From: Chlorophyllum brunneum
Taxonomy: Eukaryota > Basidiomycota > Agaricomycetes > Agaricales > Agaricaceae
Assembly: GCA_963576785.1 (NCBI GenBank)
Contig: OY756140.1
Coordinates: 4,030,001 to 4,094,000 of the forward strand
Reading direction: 5' to 3'
DNA length: 64,000 nucleotides
Shown here piece after piece: positions 35,769 to 46,177 of this stretch (position 1 is its first letter; each line of letters starts with the position of its first letter). The position numbers and the translations under genes were made by a program. The notes beneath the pieces are model-generated. The model was not told the DNA's origin, searched no databases, and saw only the letters and a program-made list of their open reading frames with translations.

Positions 35769-36851
35769 AATCGTCAAAAGCTGGTTGTGAAATGCGTAAT
35801 TTCTCAAAGTGTGCTGGATTAAGCCTGTGGGGTTAATATGACGTCATGCGTGACCATTCCCGATCTTCACAGCGCGCGTTAGGAGACTTGACAGTGAGGA
35901 AGACCTTCGTACTCTTAGGTATTTCGGCTTATCGGAATTACCTTTCGCATGCTTTTAGTCACTTCGGTCGACCTCGCGGAAGACCCACAACAAACTAAAT
36001 TCCGCTGCCTTCTTTATTCTCCATCAACTCGTTACGCTAAATTTTATGTGATATTCATGATACTCCAGTCTTCGTTGGCCTGGAACGTGGCCCGGGAACC
36101 AGGAAAGGAGCTCCGCGGTCTCACGTATCGATCTCCCCATGAACAAAACCCGCTCCCCTAGATGCCAAGCAAAGGATAGGTCACGCTCATGCTTGCCCAA
36201 TTGAGTGGGTCTTATCCTCCGTGGACTTGCCTATAGTCACAACACTTCTGAGCTCCACAGGTATTTGCATCTACCTGCCCCAAAAATCTGTTTTCCATGG
36301 AGCGGGTGGGCAAATCATGCTCCAGCACGGTATGTAGACCACCTCCCACAACGTGTTCCGAACTTCTTCAAACTGATATAGGAACAGCCACGCGCGAAAT
36401 AGAAAGCGTTGTCGAAGGCTTACGGTCCGGAATTTTGATATGCAAGCCCACATGATCTTTATCGGGAGCTTCGCTAGAAGTATGGTCGAGTCACTGCCAG
36501 AGGATTTGTCGGACTACCACCGTACTCCATCCCCTCGATTTAGGACCTTCGCAACCACCTGTCTGTTAGTTATATCATAACCAATGAACGAGATATCCGA
36601 CTTGTGAGAGACGCGCGTTCTAGTCTCTTCTCAGCGTCTTACGGAACTGATAAGAAAATAATCTATCATCACTGAACGACTGTGTTCCCCGATCATAAGC
36701 GCTGATGTGAATTTGACCGACTGATTTATCAATCAGTTTTCAATTTGAGGGTCTTTGCAAGCTCCCAAATTCGGACCCCCCAAGATCTCCATATCTATTG
36801 TTGGCTAATGAAAAAAAAAAAAGAAGTTGTGATGGTCGTAATCTATGTATA
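35769..36851. other. Intergenic region
   Basis: No supported gene. A short minus-strand frame at 36271-36453 looks moderately protein-like but has no partner exons. An A-rich run of 12 lies near 36810. Confidence 0.35.
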
Positions 36852-38828
36852 TCATGATTTCCGAAGAACATGGGGACTGACGGCCTCTGACTCGATGAGG
36901 GCCTTCCACAGCTGTCTCCAGGAAATGGGATTTCCCTGTGAGAGAGGGAAAATCAACTGCTGAGTAGTGTTTGATGATGAAGAGGGTCCACCAACCTCGT
37001 CTCTCTTCATGACGATGAAGCTGCCCTCGACTTGTCTATCTCTATAAATAAATTTCTCAACAATAACCCATCCTTTGAAGGTGACTCGACGTTTGTCATG
37101 TCCCCCGATGCGCAGCCGATATGGCTCTTCAGAGGCTCCGTCATCCGGGCCGGATGCTACCTTGCATTGAACATTGAACCCCATCAAAGCCTCAAGGATC
37201 ATGTTGAATAGGAGGGATGGTCCAATGGATGCGTAGAACCGGGTTAGATGGGGAATATATCGACTTCCTGATTGTGTTTGTGACTATGAACCCATTGTTA
37301 ACGAACCCGTCGTAGAAGGACAACTTGACAACGTACAAAGAGCATAAGCGATTGAGTAAATTGGGAGCTGTATCCTTGCGACGCCATCATTTCGTCGCCG
37401 TCTTCATCAACGGTACTGTGACCCAATTCAGACACGGGGAATTAGAAGCACGGAAACAGCTGATCCACCTTCGAAGGTCTGGATTGGCCAACTCGAGGTC
37501 CCCTACCTTGCGCAAAGATTCTGTTAATTTATCAGCTAGAGTAGCCACGCTTTGCGACGCAAGCTGGCTCGGCCTATACGAAAGCGATTAGATCGCGCAA
37601 GCTGGACGGAGGGTCAGCCATGCCTTGTCACCCAGGGATGAGCTACAATATCGTTTAGTGTCGTACGTTCTTGGGGGTTGATGGTCAGCATTTCGCGAAT
37701 CAGCGCTGTTCGGTTCGGTTGGTTATTGCATTGTGTAGAAATCTTGGACTTACAAAGCGCGTTTTCGCCTAATCGAGACCAAGGTTGTTCCTTGAAGATG
37801 CTACCAGATACGTATCGACAGAATTCTGGACTATGAACGGTCGGCTCATCCCAAGGTGTATCTGCAAAGTCGATGTCAGCTGCAGTTGTATGTTTAAGAA
37901 TCGATAGTTCTACCCACTTCCCAGTAAAAGCGTGAATAAGATGACACCGATACCCCAGACATCTACTGGTTCCGCTTGATACGGGCTATCGCCGTTCAAC
38001 TTTCGGCCGCTGTTACACAGAGTTGGACGAAGACCCCGGGAGAAACCTACCTCAGGTGCTACATACGGTAGGCTCCCGCATCGTTCAGTTAAAGTTCTCG
38101 TCTTCCCGGTTCCAACCAGTTTATATACAGCCGCGAGTCCGAAATCGGATATTTTAAGAGTTCCGGCTGCATCCAGGAGAAGATTCTCTGGTTTGAGGTC
38201 ACGGTGACAGATTCCTTGACCATGGATATACCCCTATGCGAGTAATGAAGTAGACGGTAGCCCAAGGCAGGCGATCAACTCACCATCCCGGCCAGTAGCT
38301 GTCCAAAGTAAAAATGGGCAACTTCGTCACCAACTCCTACATCTGGGGCTAGATACTCCTTAAATCTCAGGTAATCTTTCGCAGTCAGAATGTAGATAGT
38401 TTACCAATCTTGTCAAATAGGTCGCCACCAGCAGCTAATTCCATTAGCATGTAAATGCCGGGAAAATATAAGTGGGAGTGCTTCAGCTCGACCACGACTG
38501 CATTGAGGAATTCGAGCACATTTGCGTGTTTCAATGCGGCATGAACTCTCATTTCTTTGTCGATAGACTTTCTTTGTTTATCATCGGTACTGGGTGTCAA
38601 AGCAATGACTTTACATGCAGCAATTCGATGCTCAGCGATGTTGACCGCGCGGAAAACACTGTGATGGCGATCAGCGTGTGATATGGTACAAGACACCAAG
38701 AATCACCTCGAGAAGCCTCCACCGCCAATTTGTTCCACAAGTTCATACCCTGAGTGTGACATTAAAGTCGCATAAACCCAGTATTGGCTGGACATACCAA
38801 TTATCTTTGGATATTTGACTGCCGCCAT
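36852..38828 (-). CDS. CHK1: Checkpoint kinase Chk1
   Basis: DNA-damage and replication checkpoint Ser/Thr kinase acting in the nucleus downstream of ATR/Mec1. The start at 38828 gives [20 protein letters not shown] after splicing a short intron (ATT G|GTATG ... CTCAG|GG TAT). The glycine loop IGGGGFSSVFRA is completed by the next splice. Further motifs are AACKVIAL (catalytic Lys), [32 protein letters not shown] and [12 protein letters not shown]. The linker exon has [20 protein letters not shown]. The C-terminal kinase-associated domain is clear: [20 protein letters not shown], and [20 protein letters not shown] just before the stop. Around nine to ten exons, all catalytic residues intact. 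The start codon is chosen because it alone gives the conserved [15 protein letters not shown]-terminus. Confidence 0.93.
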
Positions 38829-39019
38829 TGTGGTAGAGGCCAAGGTGGACACGGTTCCCGTGATGTGACATGCAGCTCTGTGACAAACGCGTCAATTTCT
38901 TAAATGAGTACTCCATTTCTGTCCATATTGCACTTCTAGGATTATAGTTTCCCATGTGATGTGAGGGGTGAGTAGACTTATTCTTCTATTTAATTACTGA
39001 TATTATAAACAGAAATAAA

Positions 39020-41339
39020 TTACAATTCTTCGACGAAAAGCGGTAGACCTTTCTTCTCCTCAACGACAGTCTTTTCTTCCGAAGATTTTACATTTCTCAC
39101 AGACGGTGAAATGATTTGTGAGAGATTCCATACAATTTCATCCTGTGTCCCACTAAAGCTGAACCTCGTTAGGAGTGTGGAGAGAATGATTTCTATTTGA
39201 CAGTGAGTTGCTTGTCATGGTAACGTGTATCCGAACTTACTCATTTCAACTTGTGCGAAACGATAGCCGCTGCTACGAATTAATGGAAGTTTGGCGAGGA
39301 GATATCAAGAATACCCACATGCATGATCTTTGTCCACCCAAAAATGACATCCTGCCGCTCTCAAATCAACGTTTGTCGTGTAAACCGTGTATAAATTTAC
39401 TCACATTCCGGAGTATATACCAGGTAGTCTCTCCTTTGTTCCCGTGTTCTTTAAGTCTCCTAACCATCTTTCTGGTTTCCATTCTTTTGCATCCTCCCCC
39501 CAGACCACCTCTGATCTGTTACTCCCAGCGATACCGACGAAGAGGATGGTCCCCGATGGAATCGTGACATATGCCAATTCGTCTCCTCGATTGTAGGGAA
39601 CCATGCAATCCTTTGTGGCACTTTTCATGTGACATCAGTCCGGGTCTTAACGAAGCGCGAATGAGACAACCTACACGCGACGTACGAAGGGCACAGGAGG
39701 ATATCTGGCATGTGCGTTAGCCGCGTATTGGATAGACGCATAACCTAACGTACAATCGCAAAGTCTCTTTGATTGCTGCATCCAACCAGGGCAACCCCAT
39801 GATATCTTCGTAGCTAAGCCTGCCGTCCCCAGAACGCGCTTTTTGTAGCTCTTGAATCTCCTTACGGATCCTTTCCTGGATGTCCTTTCTGAGCGATAAC
39901 TGCCAGAGAATACGTGATAGAGCTGATGAGGTTGTGTCTTGGGCACCAAAAATCAGAACACTGGGGTATTCATAAGCTCAAGTTTCCACCAAGTGAAAGT
40001 GGCATACGTCATTTGACCAGTGAGCTCATTTTCGCTGAGCTTTTCGTTTTCTGGAGCTGAATCGTTCGCGCGCACTAGGGATAGCCTTGAGTCAAATAAA
40101 TATCTCGAGGCAAAGGCACATACCTAGCATACTAATTATATCCTTCAATCGCCCCTCCTGAGCTTCGTCTACCGAGTGAGGATCGTAGTTTAACTCTTGG
40201 CGTTTCAGCTCCAGAATCTCTCTCGCCTTTTCGTGCATAACGTTGGACATTGCTTTCAATTTTTGAACTGCATTGTTCGGGATCCACTCGACCAGGTTGC
40301 GCCGGAGGGAAGAAGGCCCCAAACGAACCAGAAATGGCGCAAATTGTCGTACCAACGAAAGGGTAAATATCGTTGGACTAGGGAAGTAGAGGATCGGTGC
40401 TTTGGAGAACTCGAACATTATGTGTAACTTACATGAGTTCCTTAATTGCGGATGTATATGGATTGTTGTGAGGAGAGTCCAATGGGTCGAAACTATAGCC
40501 TAGGACGGTTCTGCCAACAGACTCGAGTGCCACACGGGACATCCAGTCCGACATGTCGATGGTCTTAGCCTGCCTTTCCCTGATTTCTCGAGACAAAACG
40601 TCTGTTAACTGGAACGTTCCAATTTTTTGAGTAGCTTTTCGCCTCGGCAGGTATAATTTCGGCTTACCTTTTCCGCGATGTCGTAAAATGTTGGCACGAT
40701 TTGGCGCAGTTGGGCCACCCCGAAAATAGGTGCCGTTGCTCTCCGTTGACGTCGATGTTGTTCCCCTTTGGTAGCGACCAGCCCTGGCCCAAAAATGACC
40801 TTATTGGTCCTACAAACACGGGAATCAGTTTACGCTGTACGGCTTGCGCGGACGGAAAAAACTTACTCGAGGAAGACGGAGGTCTCCTCAAATGCGTCTT
40901 GGTCTTTGAGAAGTATACTTTGGAGGGCCTTTGGGTCAGATACATATAATTGTTCATCCTGCATCCCAGCATATCACAAGACATGAGTTCCAGGTCATTT
41001 TCCACCATCCTAAACTTACCCCGAAGAACCCATGGACTTTTACCATCCCGCCATATTGATCGACTATGTTCTGGTGGAATTCCAATCCTTTCGCATTGAA
41101 AAGTTGGCCCAGGTTGCCTAAAAACCTCGTAAGCATCGTGCCGTAAATTGGAGGAATACGAAATCACCCTTGAGCCAGGATTGGGGAGGAGGACCAGGAA
41201 TGTCGTGTAGGCTAGAATGAGCGAGAAAGGACGTCCAGATCCACTTCAGGGTCTTCGCAGCAGCATAGACACAGATTATGCCACTGAAAACACTTGTAGC
41301 TGATGGGTAGCTAGGGGCCTGTAGTATTGTGGAAGACAT
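39020..41339 (-). CDS. Cytochrome P450 monooxygenase
   Basis: Membrane-anchored haem monooxygenase in more than ten exons. The N-terminal anchor is FSGIICVYAAAKTLKWIW, followed by the proline hinge DIPGPPP. Also seen are KGEQHRRQRRATAPIFG (C-helix WxxxR region), the I-helix oxygen-binding motif LIFGAQDTTSSALSRI, the K-helix ExxR in AAIKETLRL, and the PERF-like WKPERWLGD. The haem-binding loop is FLGGQRSCIGYRFAQVEM, reconstituted by splicing TGC AT|C GGC with acceptor GTAGCAG; it contains the thiolate Cys. The exon YPPVPFVRRVATKDCMVPYN is joined through GT|T. The stop is at 39020-39022. Everything needed for activity is present. The CYP family and substrate cannot be assigned from sequence alone; no biosynthetic cluster surrounds it. 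Confidence 0.92.
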
Positions 41340-41401
41340 AGTGTGAATTAGCAGCCCCTCAGAGACAAGGCACTGTGCTTAAATACCAGATCATGCCCAG
41401 G

Positions 41402-41418
41402 GCGTCCGTATCGGACGC
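41402..41418. promoter_or_regulatory. Perfect everted palindrome upstream of the P450 gene
   Basis: GCGTCCG-TAT-CGGACGC, a perfect 7-bp inverted repeat around a 3-bp spacer. It lies about 65 bp upstream of the P450 start codon. CCG-N3-CGG everted triplets are the kind of site bound by Zn2Cys6 transcription-factor dimers, so a role in P450 regulation is possible. This is inferred from pattern and position only. Confidence 0.35.
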
Positions 41419-43088
41419 GCACGAGTCAATAAAATCTACAAGCTGAGCACTGCCATCGATAGAATGATCAAATAATAGGTGTGAAACCGGAGAAAGGAGT
41501 GTTCGACGCTACACAAAGCCCACTTCATGCCGTGTTCGCTCGTCAGTAACTGCGAATGACTTGGCTGATTCTACGGATTCAATCCGTGGGCCTCGGGTAC
41601 AAGAGCTAGGTGACCGATGCAGGAGGAAAAAAGTTGGAGAGGCTCTTGGGACCTTGCTTTGTGTGAGACCTTCGATTTTGCTTATACTGCTGAGCTGACT
41701 CTACTAGGGTACTAGGACAGGGTCGCCAATGTATTTGCTTGAACCCAATTCCCATCGCCAATATGATCAATTACCTGTGCATAGTCGTTTCCAATGAAGT
41801 TCCGATATCAATTCTGCGATACCTATCCGTGGGTATTGCCTCGTGTCGGGAGCTTATATTGTTATCGTCATCGGTTTCAATTAAATTGCCCTACATTCGG
41901 GATTCCAGTTGTCGCGGAGCCCTTAGATAGCGGGCACGACGCCTTGGAACCCGCTCATGCTGACTCATTGAGGTCGACATCAACGCAAAGACGTTATAAA
42001 GGTCATGACCACCCGAAGCGGAGATCATGCCGTCGAGTACTGAATCACTCAGCCATCATTAGGAAGGAATGCGTCATCAAGACATCATTGCCTGAGCACC
42101 TACCCCCATTCGTTTCGTCCGGGAATTCAATCAATTCAACGAATATATCCTTAGGTCGGATAAACCTAGAACCGTTTAATGAAATTTCCAAACTCCGGGA
42201 TGACCGAAGGAAGTTCAATATATCCTGGACGTAATCTTGCCCCTGATATTTCATTGGGTCTTATTGACAGAAACCTTGCATCTTGAGAGCTTCTATACCT
42301 CAGCCCAGCTTCCCTATGTTTTCCGGCTCTTCAAGCTGTAATGCCCTACCCACTCCGATTATTTCCGACGGCTTCTTTACTGCGAAGACGATGAGACTAA
42401 TGTAGATCAAGAAGCCCTTGCTGGCGTAATACAGTGGTATCTTGTTCGAAAGGTTTCCGGATCATTTTACTATCTCCAACAGCCACCTTCAATCTGAGGT
42501 TGAGCCCCGAATATATCAGAACCCGCGTGAAAGTCATTATCTCAAGTTATGTATAGGCGGCGGAGAGCTCGGTGCTGGGCTAGGACGCGTAATGACTCAA
42601 AGCGATCCCGCTCCAGGATTTTGACTGCTTACCATCACCGCAAGACTTCCGAGTCCCTTCTTGGCCATGGCCGAAGATGTAGCTTCGATCCGAACGCATC
42701 TTTCACCGCCGATATGGCCGTTTCTTCATCTTCGACCGCAAACTGCTTTTCCATATAGTTGGCACAAAGAGGTTGTTAACAGCCATGTGACGAACGGAGC
42801 GCCCACAGAATGGCGGAAGAGTAATGTTGTTCTGTGCACCTTGTCGTCCAAGGTTCGTTGGGGAAGTTTGAAAGTTTACCCCTACCATGACGAAATCGCC
42901 ATTTCAAATGGTGGGAGACGATTGCTCGTGAGAAGGAACCGGATTTTCGGAGGAGACAGAACGTCGAGATATGAACCAGCAAATCTCGGAAATGTGATTT
43001 CAGCCTCTGGCCAAATACAAGTAACATCAATACTCTTGAAAAAAGAAACGTAACAAAGAAAAGCAATTCGTGAAAATAGCATCTGACC
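41419..43088. other. Gene-poor stretch
   Basis: About 1.7 kb. Protein-like fragments exist at 42054-42254 (minus, QDYVQDILNFLRSSRSLEIS) and 42661-43053 (plus), but neither could be joined into a gene and neither has a domain. They may be remnants of decayed genes. Confidence 0.35.
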
Positions 43089-43574
43089 CTAGGAGCCACA
43101 GCAGCAGAGTACCCAGGAGAAGAGGGTGGGTTCTTCTCCGGCAGAACGGGGAGAAGGTTCATTCCCTAAAAGCCTTTGGTGCTCATCGTCGAGACCAGTC
43201 ACAGTTCTGTGCGAAGGAGAGTCGCGGAAGTGCTACAGCGGAGCTAGGGGTTACCACTCCATCGATAGAATTTCGATTCAGATGAAGGGCTCATACCTGT
43301 TCCAACGCTGCTCGAGTGAGAAACGTACGGTCACATTCAATACATTCACAATGCACATATGCGGTATTGAGATGCTATCCAGCAGTGTACAATTGTAAGT
43401 TCGTACACGAGGATCAATTTGGAACAAACTTACATCATCCAGTGCTTTACCGTCCGCAAAAGTCCTTTCGCACTCTTGGCAATCGTAAGGCCTGTGATCC
43501 TTGGCCTGGCAATGTTCTTTTACAGAATTTGCGGAGAAGAAGACGCGAGGACAATCTCTGCATTTCCAAATCAT
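43089..43574 (-). CDS. C2H2 zinc-finger protein 1 (three fingers)
   Basis: Small protein of 120 residues in three exons, 43574-43434, 43374-43297 and 43232-43089, all phase 0. The start is MIWKCRDC, and the same ATG is conserved in the copies at 53832 and 54900. Finger 1 is CRDCPRVFFSANSVKEH..DH. Finger 2 is CQECERTFADGKALDD|H..VH. Finger 3 is CIECDRTFLTRAALEQ|H..SH. The bars mark introns that fall immediately before the first zinc-binding His. Spacing is C-x2-C-x12-H-x5/6-H. The C-terminal tail is short and ends in Cys residues. Probably nucleic-acid binding, target unknown. The gene and about 370 bp of its upstream region are duplicated at 53512-54210. Confidence 0.82.
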
Positions 43575-43950
43575 GTGGGAGAAATAGGGAAGGAGACTGC
43601 TCGGGCTCGTCAATGGCGGCATGAGGTTTTTATCCACATCAACAGACGTCTCCCTCGTGGCTGGATCTAGATAGTTCCACAGCCCCTCGAGGCAGCGTCG
43701 AGTAACCAGTACCGTAAACACGATTACACACTAAGTATGTCAGTGTGTAGGAGTGAGAAGCACTCGGGTAAACGTGGTTGGTTTTGTGTATGCGAGGTGT
43801 ACAATTCGGTATACTTGTCTTGATCCGCTTGCCGAGCACAGTAGTACCGGGGCTTCGGGGCTTCGATTATAGACACAAGACGACATTTGGCAGGGTGAAG
43901 ACTTAGAATGCATGAACCTCAGTGTAGCAACAGCTATCGTAGTTTCGATA
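43575..43950. repeat. Duplicated upstream region of the C2H2 gene
   Basis: Sequence upstream of C2H2 gene 1 recurs upstream of the broken C2H2 copy at 53833-54210. The clearest block is ttggcagggtgaagact at about 43888, found again at about 54150, followed in both by catgaacctc and tgtagcaac. It marks a segmental duplication that carried gene plus promoter. Confidence 0.7.
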
Positions 43951-44276
43951 GGTAAGGCTCGAAAAACTGACTACAAAGGGTAGGTTCACTCAAGTAGTCC
44001 GGTATTCGCCCCTATCAAGACGATGCTATGGGATGAACTATGACTGGATGGCTTTCTTGAATTTGTGGTAATGAGGACGAGTCGCTTTACTCTGTCATTC
44101 CCTTCGATGTACCTTGTTGTAGCATGATATTATTGGAACAAGGGCGTGTTGACAGAGGGTTGCAGGTGTTGCAACTCCGAACTACGATGTACTGATACAT
44201 TCACCGGCTGTACCATCATGACCATTCTGAAACTTATAGACCAATTGAGGTACAAAACCGGCGCTTAGAGTGATCA

Positions 44277-45509
44277 CTATAATTGGTCGACCAGGCCCTG
44301 AGCCCAGAGTTTATCAGCCGCAAAGGAGGGATGCAGGGAATCCTTCCAGATATCTATGCAACATCAGTTCCTCTCTTGCTCCTCCGGCTGACCGGTCACT
44401 CACAGACAGATATCGGACCGAGACAGGTCGAGCCCACTGTAGGGTCTACATCGCATCCAAACCTCTTCGCATAGGATCGACAAAATCCATCGGGAGTCGC
44501 GAATCCGAACTGGGAAAAGTTATCCATGAGATTGGTGAAAACGGCATCTGTAAGCATTGCCTTGGTAAGTTGCGGATCCAAGAGGGGAGAACGTAAGCGT
44601 ACGGGTATCGAAGGTGAGGCAGGTCGTGATGTCTGTCTTGGTGGCACAATATGCGGTAGCCTTTGCCGCGAGCTGGGCATTGAACTCAAGAATGCTTTCC
44701 TATAAGGTATAGTTCGATATTGCATTTGCAGAGTGGCGCTAATTATACCTTCATCTTTTCTTGCAGCCGAGCCCCTTGCCCGACTCCTACCTGCGCTCGA
44801 TCAAATGGGACAACATTATTGAAAACAAAGTTGCGTGCTCCAGCATTGTAAAGCCTGTCGACAGTTGCAAAATAAGAGGTCAGATCCTGATTGTAGAGGT
44901 CGGTCCCATTTCCCGGTGTGTTTTTGAACGAGTTGTTCACGTCGTTAGCTTTGGAAAACACATGTTTGAGTTAGCGCTGATAGGCTTTCAGTCCCCGAAC
45001 GGACCCACTTCCGAAAGAAATAGTAAACAAGGAGTCGGTATTGTTCCAGGTTACCCTATCGGGGAACAGTGCAATCTCTTGAAGGAAAGCTGTGGTCTGG
45101 CCTCTGAAGTCGAGAGGGGAGGTGAAGATGATACTTTTATCGGCTGTCGCACCAGATACCGCAAGCTAATAAGTTAGATATGCCAGTCACGCAATGGACA
45201 TTCGAGTACGTGTATGAAGCGCACGTTGATGAGCCTTGTTCCGGTCATTTGAGCGAATTGTTCAGACCACGGCGGACCCGCGGAGAAGCACTGGGCGGCA
45301 TGTGGGGCAGTAGGATCTCCACTTCCACCCCAGCCATTAGTAGCTAATATTTTGGGTTCAGGCTATCTGACAATCAGGGAAGAGTTACAAGACTAACTAT
45401 AGCTGGGAATCAAGAATGTTGGAGCGAGATGAGTTTCAGGATTTTCTCGAACGAACTAAATCGCACCTGTCACCGCTAAAGAGGATATTAATATGAGCGC
45501 CTGATTCAT
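44277..45509 (-). CDS. GDSL-type esterase/acylhydrolase lacking a visible block I
   Basis: Secreted SGNH hydrolase, CE16-like. The start MNQALILISSLA is a signal peptide. Exons fit in phase: 45509-45474, 45362-45225, 45165-45009, 44948-44749, then three more to the stop at 44277. Recognised family features are LAVSGATAD (block II Gly), SFGTNDVNNSF (block III GxND, formed by splicing), YNAGARNFVFNNVVPFDRA, TFDTHAVFTNLMDNFSQFGF and WKDSLHPS (block V with Asp and His of the triad). What should come right after the signal peptide, the nucleophile block FGDS, is not seen; the sequence there is KILATNGWGGSGDPTAPH. Either an exon was missed or the catalytic Ser has been lost. The most likely substrate class would be acetylated carbohydrates or lipids. 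Confidence 0.8.
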
Positions 45510-46177
45510 AGCTCCCCAAAGGACTTACAAAGCGAACGTGTTTCGTATCCCGGTAAGGTTAGCTGACATTAACGGGGCAAGAACCAAACCTGCCTGGGCA
45601 ATGTTGGCGTACATGTTCTTGGACCCTATGATGGCAGTATCGCATCGAGCCGTCTTTTATACCCTGCCAACGGAAACCTTAAGGGTTAGTGTGGGAATAG
45701 TGATGGTAGAAGACGGGAAGTAGTCATGTGGGTCTGTCTGGAAACGATCCATTAAGTCACCTACACCGGGCAAGATCGCAGGTATTCCTTTAGTTCACTC
45801 TTATCCCTTGATCTTATTAACTGCCCCAGCTTCTTAGTCCCTCCTTTGTCTTCGAAGTCGTCCGTGCGAGCTTGAGCGCTCAATAACTTCATTTGGACTT
45901 TTGCTCAAGCGCCCTTCGTGGGTGGTCGGATCACATGCTTCATGCATCATGTCTTGCAACTTAGAAGACGGGAGCCAGCACCGGATCATAAATGTCGCTC
46001 AGAGTAATCAATAGATGATTCGCTTTGCTTCTTCAATACCTTTAGTACAATCATTCATCTCCCCGGCCCGAAGGAGACATGCGGACCCACGATTGCAAAT
46101 GAATACCAATTAACTCAACTTTGACCATCGATCATCAACTTGTAACGTGAACTTAAACACCACCTACCACGATTCCT
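45510..46177. promoter_or_regulatory. Divergent intergenic region
   Basis: Between the GDSL gene (minus) and the kinase-fold gene (plus), so it should carry both promoters. No specific motif stands out. Confidence 0.3.

Noticed and set aside
13354..45509. A secondary-metabolite gene cluster around the P450, methyltransferase and 2OG oxygenases
   Set aside because: No polyketide, peptide or terpene synthase is present, the tailoring-type genes are far apart and interleaved with housekeeping genes, and the methyltransferase is of the protein-modifying type.
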